Positions 43,933-55,275 are shown, numbered from the stretch's first letter. The stretch: 64,000 bases of DNA from Allobosea sp. UNC402CLCol (GCF_000745475.1 NZ_JQJJ01000009.1:372001-436000); one strand, 5' to 3'. Program-made: numbers and translations. The notes: generated by a model not told the origin, from the letters alone.

Positions 43933-45072
43933 CTAGCCGCGCTCCCGCTGCGGGCCGATCCGCCCCAGCACCTCGGACATGGCGGGCTGGCCTTCCGGCC
44001 GGGCGGTGCCTGCTCCGGCGCGCGAGGGCGTGCCGCTCGGGTCCATCGCCGGCTGATGCTGGCCCCGGCGCTGCGGAGCCGGTGGCGCGAGCCCGGCGAT
44101 CTGCTGGACGAGGCGCCGGGCGATGACCGGCCTGATCGAACGCATCAGGGCGACGAGCGCGAAGATGCGCTCGACCGAATGCGCGGCCTCGTCGCCGAGC
44201 CGGATCAGGAAGCGCGTCGCCTCCTCGACGGTGGTGCCGCTGGCGATCAGGGCCAGCGCCGCGAGTTCGCGTGTCGCGTCGCGATCCATCGCCTCGGCGA
44301 GCGCCGGGCCGCCGCCGAAATGCCGGGCGATGGCGCTGAAGGCTCGCGTCCGGTCCTCGCTGGCAAGCGCGAGCCAGTCGGCGAGGACCGCGGCCGGAAG
44401 CGGCGAGAGCCGCTCGCCGGGATGCAACGCCTCATGCGCGGCCAGGGAATCGAGGATGCTGAGCCGCCGCTCCGCGCCGGCGCGCAGGAAGAGCGGGGCG
44501 AGCTCGATATTCGAGAGGTCCGGCCGGCCGAGCAATCCCGATCGATAGGCCGGGCGGCTGCGGGCGCGCGCGATCAGGATGTCGGCGGCGGCGCGGGGCA
44601 GGGGGGCTTCGGTATTGGCGATGAGGGTGAGGTCGAGCGCGTCGGAATCCCGCTCGACCAGCATCAGCGTCGCGGCGGAGGTGAGGTCGCGGCGCGCGCT
44701 CAGGGCCGACAGCATCTCGTCATCGCCCGTCTCCGCCAACGCTTCGATTTCGGCGGGGGTGAGCGGCAGGCCGTGCCGCAGCATCTCGGCAAGGACCGTG
44801 CCGCCGCGCTCGCGCAAGGCCAGCAGGACCGGCGCGGGTGTGTGCCGCCAGCCGGAGAGCTTGCGCGCGAGGATGAGCGCCGTCGCCTCGTCGATGCCGG
44901 GAATCAGGGCCGTCGCCATCTCGGAAAAGGCCGCGAGGTCGTCCTGCGGAGGGCGCGGCGCCGAGAGCAGCAGGTCGGCTCTGACACGCAGCGAGACCTG
45001 GCTGAGATCGAGCCCGCCTTCGCGCGCGAGGCGAGCGAGATCGGCGAGTTCCTTGGCGGGGGAGGTGGTCAT
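43933..45072 (-). CDS. DUF2336 family protein
   Basis: 379 residues, no membrane segment, almost all alpha-helical with repeated Leu/Ala helices, suggestive of an alpha-solenoid (VRADLLLSAPRPPQDDLAAFSEMATALIPGI). The tail is Pro-rich and probably disordered. DUF2336 is found in alphaproteobacteria and has no known biochemical role. It converges on the kinase/DUF1491 operon and has a perfect CtrA box before its start, so it seems to belong to the same regulon. Confidence 0.88.
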   Translation of the reverse strand: MTTSPAKELADLARLAREGGLDLSQVSLRVRADLLLSAPRPPQDDLAAFSEMATALIPGIDEATALILARKLSGWRHTPAPVLLALRERGGTVLAEMLRHGLPLTPAEIEALAETGDDEMLSALSARRDLTSAATLMLVERDSDALDLTLIANTEAPLPRAAADILIARARSRPAYRSGLLGRPDLSNIELAPLFLRAGAERRLSILDSLAAHEALHPGERLSPLPAAVLADWLALASEDRTRAFSAIARHFGGGPALAEAMDRDATRELAALALIASGTTVEEATRFLIRLGDEAAHSVERIFALVALMRSIRPVIARRLVQQIAGLAPPAPQRRGQHQPAMDPSGTPSRAGAGTARPEGQPAMSEVLGRIGPQRERG

Positions 45073-45116
45073 GAGGCAGCAAATCCGATGTCGGATCGCA
45101 GATTATCCCCGATGGC

Positions 45117-45132
45117 TTAAGGCCACGTTAAC
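45117..45132. promoter_or_regulatory. CtrA-type binding box TTAA-N7-TTAAC
   Basis: TTAAGGCCACGTTAAC is an exact full CtrA consensus. It stands 45 bases upstream of the DUF2336 start and 104 bases upstream of the rightward small-protein gene, so it may serve either or both. Confidence 0.7.
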
Positions 45133-45235
45133 CATGTCTGGGCCTGATGGTCTTGAGAGCTGTGACACGGGGAGCGGCCTCCGCGTCGTCCGTGGCTTTC
45201 GCGATCGTAAGCAGGCGCTGGACAAGGAGGCGCAC

Positions 45236-45442
45236 ATGGCCGACGTCATCCCCTTCGCGCTCTGGCGGCGCTGGCAGGCGCGGAGCTGCGCCTTCCCGCA
45301 GACGAGCGCCGAAATCCTGTTCTTCACCGGCGTGCGCTTCGAGCGCCCTGCCGAGCCCGGCCCACGCAACGCCTTGCCGCGCGGCAGCCGCCCGGCGACG
45401 GGCAAGGCCGTCGGCCGCAGGAAGGCCAGGCAGCCGGCGTGA
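45236..45442 (+). CDS. conserved small protein, 68 residues
   Basis: Starts MADVIPFALWRRWQ with an ideal AAGGAGG six bases upstream. The centre SAEILFFTGVRFER looks conserved in type, the tail is basic (GKAVGRRKARQ). No signal peptide or membrane helix. I recall similar short proteins in Rhizobiales but know no function. The stop overlaps the start of the following lipoprotein gene (GTGA), so they are translationally coupled. Confidence 0.8.
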   Translation: MADVIPFALWRRWQARSCAFPQTSAEILFFTGVRFERPAEPGPRNALPRGSRPATGKAVGRRKARQPA

Positions 45443-46233
45443 CGGATTCAGCAGACGCGACGACGCGCCGCCGGCCGCGCGGCGGCAAGACGGCTTTCGC
45501 CGCGCTGCTCGCGCTGCTGGCCTCGGCCTGCACCGCGACGACCGGCGATCTCGGCCGGCCGCGCCCGACCGTCTGGTCGCAGCTCCTGGCGCCCGAGGCG
45601 GGGTTCCTTGCGGCGGCGGTCCGGGGCGAGGCGGCCTCGCCCTTCCGCCTGACCGATGACGAGGAGCAGATGCGCGACCGCGCCTGGCGCTTCGTCATGC
45701 CCGCCAGCCCGCACAGCATCTTCCAGGGGGAGGTGTCGAACCTCGCCCATACCCGCATCCTGCCGGTCGCGGCGCAGTCGAACGACGTCTCCGACTATTT
45801 TCACGGTCTGACATCGACCTCCTTCGCCTCGCAGAGCTCGCGCTATAACCGCATGAGCGAGGATGTGAATGCCGACCGCCTGCTGATCGGCCCGTTCCGC
45901 GCCAATGCGATGCGGGTGGTGAGCATGGACCGGGTGCGGATGCGCACGGTCGAATCCTCCCCCGATGTCGCACCCGAGAAGCAGGACCCGGCCCTGGCGC
46001 GCGTCGTCGAGAACGAGGGGCTGGTCTTCTGGGTCTGCGAGCGCCTCGATTTCCGCCTGAGGAGCTATCGTTACGCGCTGGCCAATCTCGTGGTCGAGAT
46101 GCCCTCCCGCGAGGCCATCCGTGCCGAACGCGCCATCATGGCGCTGGAGGCCGAGGCCGGCCCGCTCTGCAGGATGCCGCTAAACGACGCCTTCGGCGAG
46201 GGCACGAAACGCCCCGTGGTCTACAAGGGCTGA
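45439..46233 (+). CDS. uncharacterised lipoprotein-like protein
   Basis: 264 residues from a GTG overlapping the previous stop. A basic N terminus is followed by FAALLALLASAC, a lipobox with Cys at about residue 31. The mature part is globular (SDYFHGLTSTSFASQSSRYNRMSEDVNADRLLIGPF) with no family I recognise. Two further Cys (CERLDF and LCRMP) may pair. Coupled to the 68-residue protein, possibly under the CtrA box upstream. Confidence 0.75.
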   Translation: MTDSADATTRRRPRGGKTAFAALLALLASACTATTGDLGRPRPTVWSQLLAPEAGFLAAAVRGEAASPFRLTDDEEQMRDRAWRFVMPASPHSIFQGEVSNLAHTRILPVAAQSNDVSDYFHGLTSTSFASQSSRYNRMSEDVNADRLLIGPFRANAMRVVSMDRVRMRTVESSPDVAPEKQDPALARVVENEGLVFWVCERLDFRLRSYRYALANLVVEMPSREAIRAERAIMALEAEAGPLCRMPLNDAFGEGTKRPVVYKG

Positions 46234-46250
46234 GCGGCGGGCGGCGCTCG

Positions 46251-46916
46251 TCAGTTCGCCATGCCGCACTGGATGCCGGTGGCGAGCGCTTCCGCATCCG
46301 CCCGGTCGGAGGGGCGCTTGGCGAGCACGCGCGCGACGATGAGCCCCTGTGCGGTGTCGGAGACCACGCGCAGTTCGCGGCTCGTCTCGCCCTCCTCGTC
46401 ATTGGCGACGCGCTCGTCATATTGCGCCTCCGTCATCACCAGGAATTCCAGCACGCCGCGGATCGCGGCCCGGTCGGTGATGGCGTAGATCACGCCGCCG
46501 CCCTGGCGGTGCAGGGTGAGCCCGAGCGGCAGCGTCCCGATATGGGCGACGACCCGCATCGGCCCGGCCGAGAGATCGTAGCCGCAGATGGCGGTCACCG
46601 CATTCGGATCGGCCTCCTGCAAGGGCGGCAGTCCTGAGGCATTGCCGGCCGGCGGGACGATCTCGGCATGGCCCTCGCTGCCGAGATTGCGATAGGCATG
46701 CGCCGCATCGCGCTGCGACAGGACCGGGATCAGGAGAATCGTGACGATGTGCACGATGGCTGCGAGCATGAGCCCCGCGAGCGTCGTCAGGGCCAGGCGC
46801 ATGGCTGCGGAGCGCAGCCGCTCGGGCCAGCTCCGGGGCGCCGGTGCGGGCCGGGGAGCTTTCCCGGGCCGGGCCTCGTCCGGAAGCGGCGCGGCTGTGG
46901 GATCGAGCGCGCTCAT
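46251..46916 (-). CDS. DUF1254-type single-domain membrane protein
   Basis: 221 residues. A Pro-rich cytoplasmic N terminus, one membrane helix at about 40-67 and a periplasmic domain with the YRNLGSEGHAEIVPP and AICGYDLSAGPMRVVAHIGTLPL segments of DUF1254. In many bacteria DUF1254 and DUF1214 form one long protein; here they are separate overlapping genes (four bases), as usual in Rhizobiales. Function unknown. Confidence 0.78.
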   Translation of the reverse strand: MSALDPTAAPLPDEARPGKAPRPAPAPRSWPERLRSAAMRLALTTLAGLMLAAIVHIVTILLIPVLSQRDAAHAYRNLGSEGHAEIVPPAGNASGLPPLQEADPNAVTAICGYDLSAGPMRVVAHIGTLPLGLTLHRQGGGVIYAITDRAAIRGVLEFLVMTEAQYDERVANDEEGETSRELRVVSDTAQGLIVARVLAKRPSDRADAEALATGIQCGMAN

Positions 46917-47488
46917 CGGCAGTCGATGCGCGTGATCCGGGGCAGGTTCGCCGCCCGCGTCTCCCCGGTCTGGCTCGACACCGGCGTATCGTAGAGCCGC
47001 AATCGGAGCTGGAAGCGTCCGCCCGCCGGCAGCGGCAGCCAGTTGCCGGCCTGGGCCGCCGCCGCGGCCGTGATCGACAGCCCGCCATCCTCTCCGCGCA
47101 CGATTTCCGAATCGGTGAAGCTCACCCGTTCGAGCGGCAGGTGGAACGGGCGGCCCGCGCCGTCCGTGACGCCCAGCGTCCAGCCCCGCGATGGCGGGAT
47201 GGTGCCGCTGACGCGATAACGGCAGCGCCCTTCGAGCGGCGCGCCGTCATCGCTGCGCTCGGCGATCAGCTCGAGCCCCTCGCCGGCGCCGATGGGCAGA
47301 TGGACGCCGCGCGCCAGATAGGCCCGCATATAGGGATCGACGTCGCGGCTGCCGCTGCCGGGCCAGGCCATCCAGGAGCCGACCTCGACCTTGCCCACCA
47401 CCGGCCGGCCGGCGACCGCCCAATGGGCCGAGACCAGCCCGAGACCGGCGCCCAGCCCGAGAATAGTGGCGAGATCGAGGATTCGCAC
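46913..47488 (-). CDS. DUF1214-type single-domain protein
   Basis: 191 residues from a GTG at 47488. One N-terminal membrane helix or uncleaved signal (LATILGLGAGLGLVSAHWAVAG), then a beta-rich DUF1214 domain: DVDPYMRAYLARGVHLPIGAGEGLELIAERSDDG, CRYRVSGTIPPSRGWTLGV and GNWLPLPAGGRFQLRLRLYD. First gene of the pair with the DUF1254 protein. Periplasmic, function unknown. Confidence 0.82.
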   Translation of the reverse strand: MRILDLATILGLGAGLGLVSAHWAVAGRPVVGKVEVGSWMAWPGSGSRDVDPYMRAYLARGVHLPIGAGEGLELIAERSDDGAPLEGRCRYRVSGTIPPSRGWTLGVTDGAGRPFHLPLERVSFTDSEIVRGEDGGLSITAAAAAQAGNWLPLPAGGRFQLRLRLYDTPVSSQTGETRAANLPRITRIDCR

Positions 47489-47647
47489 GCTTGCCTTCCG
47501 CGCCTGTGCCGCATCGCAGCCCGCCGGAGTTGAACCCCGACGCTCCGGGCCGTCAACCGCCGGCGCTGTCTCGGTTTGAATTTCGGGTTGCGCGCCCCTG
47601 GCGGACTCGTAAAGCGGATTGAATCGCGGCTTGGAGGCCCGTCCGCA

Positions 47648-48625
47648 TCATGGCCAAACGGGTCCGCCGTCCAGCCCCGCGGTTTCCGGCAGGCCGCAGA
47701 TCAGGTTCGCATTCTGCACCGCCTGCCCGGCCGCTCCCTTGCCGAGATTGTCGACCGCGCCCATCGCGATCACCAGGTTGCGCTCCGGATCGGCCGCATA
47801 GCTGACGAATGCGAGGTTCGAGCCCGTAGCCCATTTGGTCTGCGGCGGCTTTTCGGTCACGCGGACGAAAGCCCGCCCGGCGTAGAAGCGCCGGGCCGCG
47901 TCCAGGCACTGGGCCGTGGTGGCGCGGCCGCGACAGTAGATGGTGGCGAGGAGGCCGCGGGTCATCGGCACCAGATGCGGCGTGAACACCAGCCCGGCCG
48001 CGCTGCCGCCGCTCAGCCGCTCGATCGTCCTGGCCATCTCGGGCATGTGGACGTGCTTGAGCAGCCCATAGGGGATTAGGTTCTCATTGCTCTCGGCATA
48101 GCCGAACCTGCTGTCGGCGCCGCCTCGGCCGGCACCGGAGATGCCGGTCTTGGCGTCGATCATGATGTTGCCCGGCTCGATCAGCTTGTCGGCCAGCAGC
48201 GGCGCCAGCGCGGCCAGCGTCGCAGCCGGGAAGCAGCCGGGGTTGGCAATGCGGGTCTGCCCCTTGATCTCAGCCGGCCAGACGTCTGCCAGGCCATACG
48301 CCCAACCCTCGAGGTAGCGGTGGTCGCCGCCGATATCGACGATCTTCACGTCCTGGGAGACGCGCGCCAGGGCCTCGGCCGAGGTGCCCGTGGGCAATGA
48401 CGCGAACAGCAGATCGAGCTTCGGCAGCGTCGCCGGGTCCCACTTCTCGATCACCAGCTCGGCCAGCTTGGATGGCACACCGGGGAAGCGGTCCACCAAA
48501 CGGCTGCCGGCACTGCTTTCGCCTGCGGCGTAGACCAGCTCGAAAGACGGGTGGCTGGCGATCAGGCGCAGCGCTTCGCCGCCGCCGAAACCGCTGATCC
48601 CGACAATGCCGACGCGAATGCTCAT
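47648..48625 (-). CDS. argC: N-acetyl-gamma-glutamyl-phosphate reductase
   Basis: 325 residues from the ATG at 48625 (MSIRVGIVGISGFGGGEALRL), AAGGAC upstream; an in-frame ATG at 48652 lies too close to the terminator. The Rossmann motif is GISGFGGGEA and the catalytic Cys is in RIANPGCFPAATL. ArgC reduces N-acetylglutamyl phosphate to the semialdehyde, third step of arginine synthesis. Unlike most Rhizobiales, rplM-rpsI do not precede it; instead there is a leader with an Arg-rich peptide and a terminator 33 bases upstream, described separately. Confidence 0.96.
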   Translation of the reverse strand: MSIRVGIVGISGFGGGEALRLIASHPSFELVYAAGESSAGSRLVDRFPGVPSKLAELVIEKWDPATLPKLDLLFASLPTGTSAEALARVSQDVKIVDIGGDHRYLEGWAYGLADVWPAEIKGQTRIANPGCFPAATLAALAPLLADKLIEPGNIMIDAKTGISGAGRGGADSRFGYAESNENLIPYGLLKHVHMPEMARTIERLSGGSAAGLVFTPHLVPMTRGLLATIYCRGRATTAQCLDAARRFYAGRAFVRVTEKPPQTKWATGSNLAFVSYAADPERNLVIAMGAVDNLGKGAAGQAVQNANLICGLPETAGLDGGPVWP

Positions 48626-48651
48626 GGTGGTGTCCTTCTGGAGTTCGGGCA

Positions 48652-48686
48652 AAAGAAAACCCCCGGAGCCGAGGGCTGCGGGGGTT
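48652..48686 (-). terminator. leader terminator (attenuator) upstream of argC
   Basis: Read on the minus strand: AACCCCCG pairs with CGGGGGTT, inside it AGCC pairs with GGCT around CTC, and TTTTCTTTT follows. The argC start is 27 bases after the T tract. No finished gene lies upstream on this strand other than the short Arg-rich leader frame, so the terminator controls entry into argC. Confidence 0.85.
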
Positions 48687-48723
48687 CAGGAAGGCGGGCC
48701 GAGGCCGCTTCGGCGGGTGGGAC

Positions 48724-48837
48724 CTACGATGAGGCCGTCACCATGCGGAAGAACGCTGATCGACGCGCAGCCCGAAGAGCCGCCGCTTGGGGGAAGCGGC
48801 GTCGGCGTCGATCACAAAGGTTCTGGTTCCTGAACAT
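48724..48837 (-). CDS. putative arginine-rich leader peptide of argC
   Basis: 37 codons plus TAG. It begins MFRNQNLCD, then five Arg codons in a row (codons 10-14: CGA CGC CGA CGC CGC) and has ten Arg in all. Codons 13-19 form a hairpin (CGCCGCTT / AAGCGGCG). Codons 22-24 contain GGGCTGCG, exactly complementary to CGCAGCCC in the argC terminator, so an antiterminator can form if a ribosome stalls at the Arg run. There is no strong ribosome binding site, but the promoter candidate would place the start of transcription within a few bases of the ATG (leaderless mRNA), as in the Sinorhizobium trp leader. Confidence 0.65.
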   Translation of the reverse strand: MFRNQNLCDRRRRRFPQAAALRAARRSAFFRMVTASS

Positions 48838-48845
48838 GCCCTGGG

Positions 48846-48874
48846 ACACTGTCGCGAGCCCTATTCATCGTCAA
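48846..48874 (-). promoter_or_regulatory. candidate promoter of the argC leader
   Basis: On the minus strand TTGACG (48874-48869), 17-base spacer, CAGTGT (48851-48846). The leader ATG at 48837 is eight bases after the -10 box, at about +2 or +3. Confidence 0.5.
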
Positions 48875-48964
48875 GCGGAATATCCGTTTTCGACGGTGGG
48901 TTCGCGGAGGTTGGCACCCTCGGCTCACGGACCAAAACAGGCTCGCAGGATAAGGACGATGACG

Positions 48965-49387
48965 ATGACCGAGGCGCTGGACGAGGGACCGTTTTTTCAC
49001 GGCACGATCGCGGATCTGCGCGTGGGTGATTTCCTCACCGCAGGATACCGGTCGAACTATCGTCCCGAGGTGGTGATGAACCACATCTACTTCACGGCCC
49101 TTGTGGACGGCGCCGGGCTTGCCGCCGAAATCGCGGCGGAACTTGCCGAAGGCGGTGCCGTCCCGCGTGTTTATATCGTAGAGCCGACCGGGACATTCGA
49201 GAACGACCCGAATGTGACCGACAAGAAATTCCCCGGCAACCCCACTCGGTCGTATCGCAGCAGCGCACCGCTCAAGGTCACCGGCGAAATCACGCATTGG
49301 ACCAGATTGACGCCCGAAGCGCTCCAGATGTGGAGAGAACGACTGACGGCACTGCGCTCGAACGAACGAGGCGAAATCATCAACTGA
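48965..49387 (+). CDS. arr: rifampin ADP-ribosyltransferase (Arr family)
   Basis: 140 residues from the ATG at 48965; another ATG two codons earlier is the alternative, and AAGGA lies just upstream. Arr hallmarks: FFHGT with the NAD-contact His, YRSNYRPEVVMNHIYFTALVDGAGLAAEIAAE, RVYIVEPTGTFENDPNVTDKKFPGNPTRSYRSSAPLKV with the catalytic Asp. Arr transfers ADP-ribose from NAD to the rifamycin ansa chain and inactivates it. It occurs in both chromosomes of environmental bacteria and mobile elements; no mobile genes are near, so it looks intrinsic. Divergent from the argC leader. Confidence 0.93.
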   Translation: MTEALDEGPFFHGTIADLRVGDFLTAGYRSNYRPEVVMNHIYFTALVDGAGLAAEIAAELAEGGAVPRVYIVEPTGTFENDPNVTDKKFPGNPTRSYRSSAPLKVTGEITHWTRLTPEALQMWRERLTALRSNERGEIIN

Positions 49388-49429
49388 TGCGTGGCGACAC
49401 GCATCTCGTGCCGAGGCAGCGCCCAACTG

Positions 49430-51649
49430 TCAGCGCAGCCGCGTCTCCAGCCCCGAGACCTCGCGGATGCCGACCTGGACCGGGCGGCTGGCGCTGCGCG
49501 AAGGCTCGACCGTCTTGAACAGCGCCCCGACGGCGGACAGGACCTCGAAGGATTGCCGCGGCATATGGCCGGCGCCCGGCATGCCCGCGCCGAGCGGGTC
49601 CGGCGTCGCGCCGTTCGCCTTCGCCACCGTAACGGCCTTGGGGTCGACGGGGACGCCCGGAATCGGCTTCAGCTCCAGCCCCTGATGGGCGAACTGCATG
49701 ATCTCCTTGAAGGTCATGGCCGGCAGCGCGCCGCCGGTCAGGTTGGCGGTCTCGGAGGAATCGTCGTTGCCGAACCAGACGGCCTCGACGAGGTTGCCGG
49801 AATAGCCGACATACCAGGCGTCCTTGTAGCCGTTGGTCGTGCCGCTCTTGCCGGCCGTCACCACGCCGTCGAGCGCGGCGCGACGGCCGGTGCCCTCGGT
49901 CGGCACCTTGGAGAGCATGAAGTTCATGTCCTGCACGACCTGGGTCGTCAGGACCTGCTGCGGCTCGGGCTCGTCGCGGCCGTGATTGTAGATCAGCTCG
50001 CCCTGCGAGTTATGGATGTCGAGCGCCGCATAGGGCTTGGCCCGCTTGCCGCCATTGGCGAAGACGGCGTAGCCCGCGGCCTGGTCGATCACCGTCACCT
50101 CCGCCGCGCCGATCGGCAGCGAGACCGTGTCGGTGAGCGGCGTCGTCAGCCCCATCGCATGGCCCATCGCCACGATCTTCTTGCGGCCGATGGCGGCGGC
50201 GCGCGCCTCATGCGTCTCGCCGGTGGCACGGCCGATCGCGATCGACATCTGCACCGGGATCGAGTTGATCGACTTCGCCAGCGCCACATAGAGCGGCATC
50301 GACCCCGAGAACGAGCCGCCGTAATTCTTCGGGCACCAGTTGCCGATGCAGACAGGCCGGTCGGTGACGATGGTGTTCGGCCGATAGAGCCCGGCCGAGA
50401 GCGCCGTCGCATAGACATAGGGCTTGAAGGAGGAGCCGGGCTGGCGCTGGCTCGCCGTGGCGCGGTTGAACTGGCTGGCGCCATAGTCGCGCCCGCCGAC
50501 AATGGCGCGCACCGCCCCGTCCGGGTCCATCACGACGGTCGCCGCCTGCTTCACGCGATAGGTCGGGCCGTGCTGGCGCAGGATCGCCTCGACCGCCTCG
50601 TCGGCCCGTTGCTGGATCGCGGAATCATGCGGCGTCTTGACGGTGAGCACCCGGTCGGAGCCGAGCTTGCCCTCCTCGGCCAGCTCCTTCACCTGGTCGA
50701 AGGCCCAGTCGAGATAGTAGTCGGGGCTGGATTCGCGCTTGCGGTCGACCGGCGTCGCCGGATTGCGCTTGGCGCTGTCAACCTGGCCGGCGGTCATGAA
50801 GCCGGCATCGACCATGGCGTTGAGCACGTCATTGGCCCGTGCGCGGGCGGCGGGCAGGTTGACATGCGGCGCGTATTTCGTCGGCGCCTTGAACAGGCCG
50901 GCCAGCATGGCGGCTTCCGCCAGCGAGACGTCCTTCACCGATTTGCCGAAATAGTATTCCGCCGCCGCCGCCACGCCAAAAGTGCCGCCGCCCATATAGG
51001 CGCGGTCGAGATAGAGCTTGAGGATCTCGCTCTTGCTCAGCCGGGCCTCGAGCCAGAGCGCCAGGAAGGCTTCCTTGATCTTGCGGTCGAGCGAGCGCTC
51101 GTTGGAGAGGAACAGGTTCTTGGCGAGCTGCTGCGTCAGCGACGAGCCGCCCTGCACCACGCCGGAGGCGCGCGCATTCACGGTCAGCGCCCGGAAGGTG
51201 CCGATGATGTCGATGCCGAAATGGTCGTAGAAGCGCCGGTCCTCGGTCGCGATCACGGCCTTCAGCAGATGGTCCGGCATCTCCTCCAGCTTGAGCGAGT
51301 CGTCGTGCCGGGCGCCGCGATGGCCGATCGCATTGCCATAGCGGTCGAGGAAGGTGACGGCGAGCACCTGGCTCTTCAAAGCCTCCTCATTGCCGATGCG
51401 GAAGGCGGGCAAAGCCAGTATCAGGACGAAGAGCGCGCCGACGATGCCGATGTTCAGCCCCTCGCTGGCGAATTCGGCCGCAAGGCGCCTGGGGCCGGTC
51501 ACGGTCAGGCGGTCGGCCTGGCTGCGGATGCGCTCGTAGATCTCGCCGACGCGGCGGCCCGCGCCCCACAGGCCGGCATCGAGCCATGAATCGACGGCGA
51601 GCGCATAGCGCTTCAGCCGCGTCCTCCAGCCTGCCTTCCTGAACTCCAT
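49430..51649 (-). CDS. mrcA: bifunctional penicillin-binding protein 1A
   Basis: 739 residues. One membrane helix (about 66-84), then the GT51 transglycosylase domain with catalytic E136 ([14 protein letters not shown]) and [15 protein letters not shown], and the transpeptidase domain with S406 in SSFK, SIN (AKSINS) and [12 protein letters not shown]. It polymerises and crosslinks peptidoglycan from lipid II in the periplasm. Starts with ATG; stands alone, convergent with arr. Confidence 0.95.
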   Translation of the reverse strand: MEFRKAGWRTRLKRYALAVDSWLDAGLWGAGRRVGEIYERIRSQADRLTVTGPRRLAAEFASEGLNIGIVGALFVLILALPAFRIGNEEALKSQVLAVTFLDRYGNAIGHRGARHDDSLKLEEMPDHLLKAVIATEDRRFYDHFGIDIIGTFRALTVNARASGVVQGGSSLTQQLAKNLFLSNERSLDRKIKEAFLALWLEARLSKSEILKLYLDRAYMGGGTFGVAAAAEYYFGKSVKDVSLAEAAMLAGLFKAPTKYAPHVNLPAARARANDVLNAMVDAGFMTAGQVDSAKRNPATPVDRKRESSPDYYLDWAFDQVKELAEEGKLGSDRVLTVKTPHDSAIQQRADEAVEAILRQHGPTYRVKQAATVVMDPDGAVRAIVGGRDYGASQFNRATASQRQPGSSFKPYVYATALSAGLYRPNTIVTDRPVCIGNWCPKNYGGSFSGSMPLYVALAKSINSIPVQMSIAIGRATGETHEARAAAIGRKKIVAMGHAMGLTTPLTDTVSLPIGAAEVTVIDQAAGYAVFANGGKRAKPYAALDIHNSQGELIYNHGRDEPEPQQVLTTQVVQDMNFMLSKVPTEGTGRRAALDGVVTAGKSGTTNGYKDAWYVGYSGNLVEAVWFGNDDSSETANLTGGALPAMTFKEIMQFAHQGLELKPIPGVPVDPKAVTVAKANGATPDPLGAGMPGAGHMPRQSFEVLSAVGALFKTVEPSRSASRPVQVGIREVSGLETRLR

Positions 51650-51840
51650 GGCCGTTCCAGGCTTCCCGAATGGCCCCCGACACAGTCCTGCCCCGCGGTC
51701 GCCGCCTTGGCAACAGGAGGGTGCCCGGTCATAGACACATAATCACGCCCCGCGCGGCGGTAAGGGCAGCATGCGCGGAATTCTTTTTTAACAGCAGGAA
51801 GCAGGCCAGCCGGCCTGTCCCGGACTGGGACAAGGACGCC

Positions 51841-51879
51841 CGCCGATGCGCCGCCCTTCCATCTTCCGGCGCATCGGCG
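51841..51879. other. 13-bp perfect inverted repeat upstream of the UPF0260 gene
   Basis: Arms CGCCGATGCGCCG and CGGCGCATCGGCG around a 13-nt loop, ending 12 bases before the UPF0260 start and so covering the ribosome-binding region. No T tract. Could be an operator or a translation-blocking hairpin. Confidence 0.6.
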
Positions 51880-51891
51880 CATAAGCCTGCC

Positions 51892-52389
51892 ATGGAGCCG
51901 AAGCCCGCGACAAACGAGCCGTTCTGGCTGACCACGCCGCTCGAGGAGATGAACCGCGAGCAGTGGGAGTCGCTCTGCGACGGCTGCGGGCGCTGCTGCC
52001 TCGTCAAGCTCGAGGACGAGGATAGCGGCCGCCTCTTCGCCACCGATATCGGCTGCCGCCTGTTCGACGCGGGCACCTGCCGCTGCCGCGACTATCCGAA
52101 CCGTTCTCGCGAAGTCCCCGATTGCGTCACGCTGACGCCGGAGGATGTGCGCACGCTGCCCTGGCTGCCGCCGACCTGCGCCTACCGCCTCGTCGCGGAG
52201 GGCAGGGATCTGCCCTGGTGGCATCCGCTCGTCTCCGGCGACCCCGAGACGGTCGTCGCGGCCGGGATCTCGGTGCGTGGCCGTGTCTTCGCCAATGAGG
52301 ACGAGGTGACGGAGGACGAGGTGACGGAGCGCATCGTCGCCTGGCCGCTGCGCTGGCCCCGGGCCGCCCGCGGCGGACGCGCGAAATGA
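51892..52389 (+). CDS. UPF0260 (YcgN) / YkgJ-type cysteine-cluster protein
   Basis: 165 residues from the ATG at 51892. Cysteine cluster [12 protein letters not shown] (about residues 29-40) and [17 protein letters not shown], the defining metal-binding pattern of YcgN, then [39 protein letters not shown]. Probably binds zinc or an Fe-S centre; role unknown. Frame upstream of the ATG is open but unconserved. Confidence 0.9.
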   Translation: MEPKPATNEPFWLTTPLEEMNREQWESLCDGCGRCCLVKLEDEDSGRLFATDIGCRLFDAGTCRCRDYPNRSREVPDCVTLTPEDVRTLPWLPPTCAYRLVAEGRDLPWWHPLVSGDPETVVAAGISVRGRVFANEDEVTEDEVTERIVAWPLRWPRAARGGRAK

Positions 52390-52571
52390 AGCGTCGGTGC
52401 TTCCGCGCCTGCGGGCGTTTTGTTGCACCTGCTCATTGATTGTTCAGCCGCTTTTGGGCATGACCGCCCCATCCCGCCGTCCCTGCCTATGGGGCATCGA
52501 TGGCACGCGCACGAAACTTTCGCATCGCCGTGGCGTTGCTGCGTCCGGCTGCAAACGAAGAGGTTGAAGTG

Positions 52572-55256
<2,685 letters not shown>

Positions 55257-55275
55257 GCCGGATCGCAACTGCCGG

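Noticed and set aside
48551..48964. Rightward extension of arr through the argC leader
   Set aside because: The frame stays open upstream, but it is antisense to argC and its leader, is not conserved in type and the Arr fold begins at 48965.
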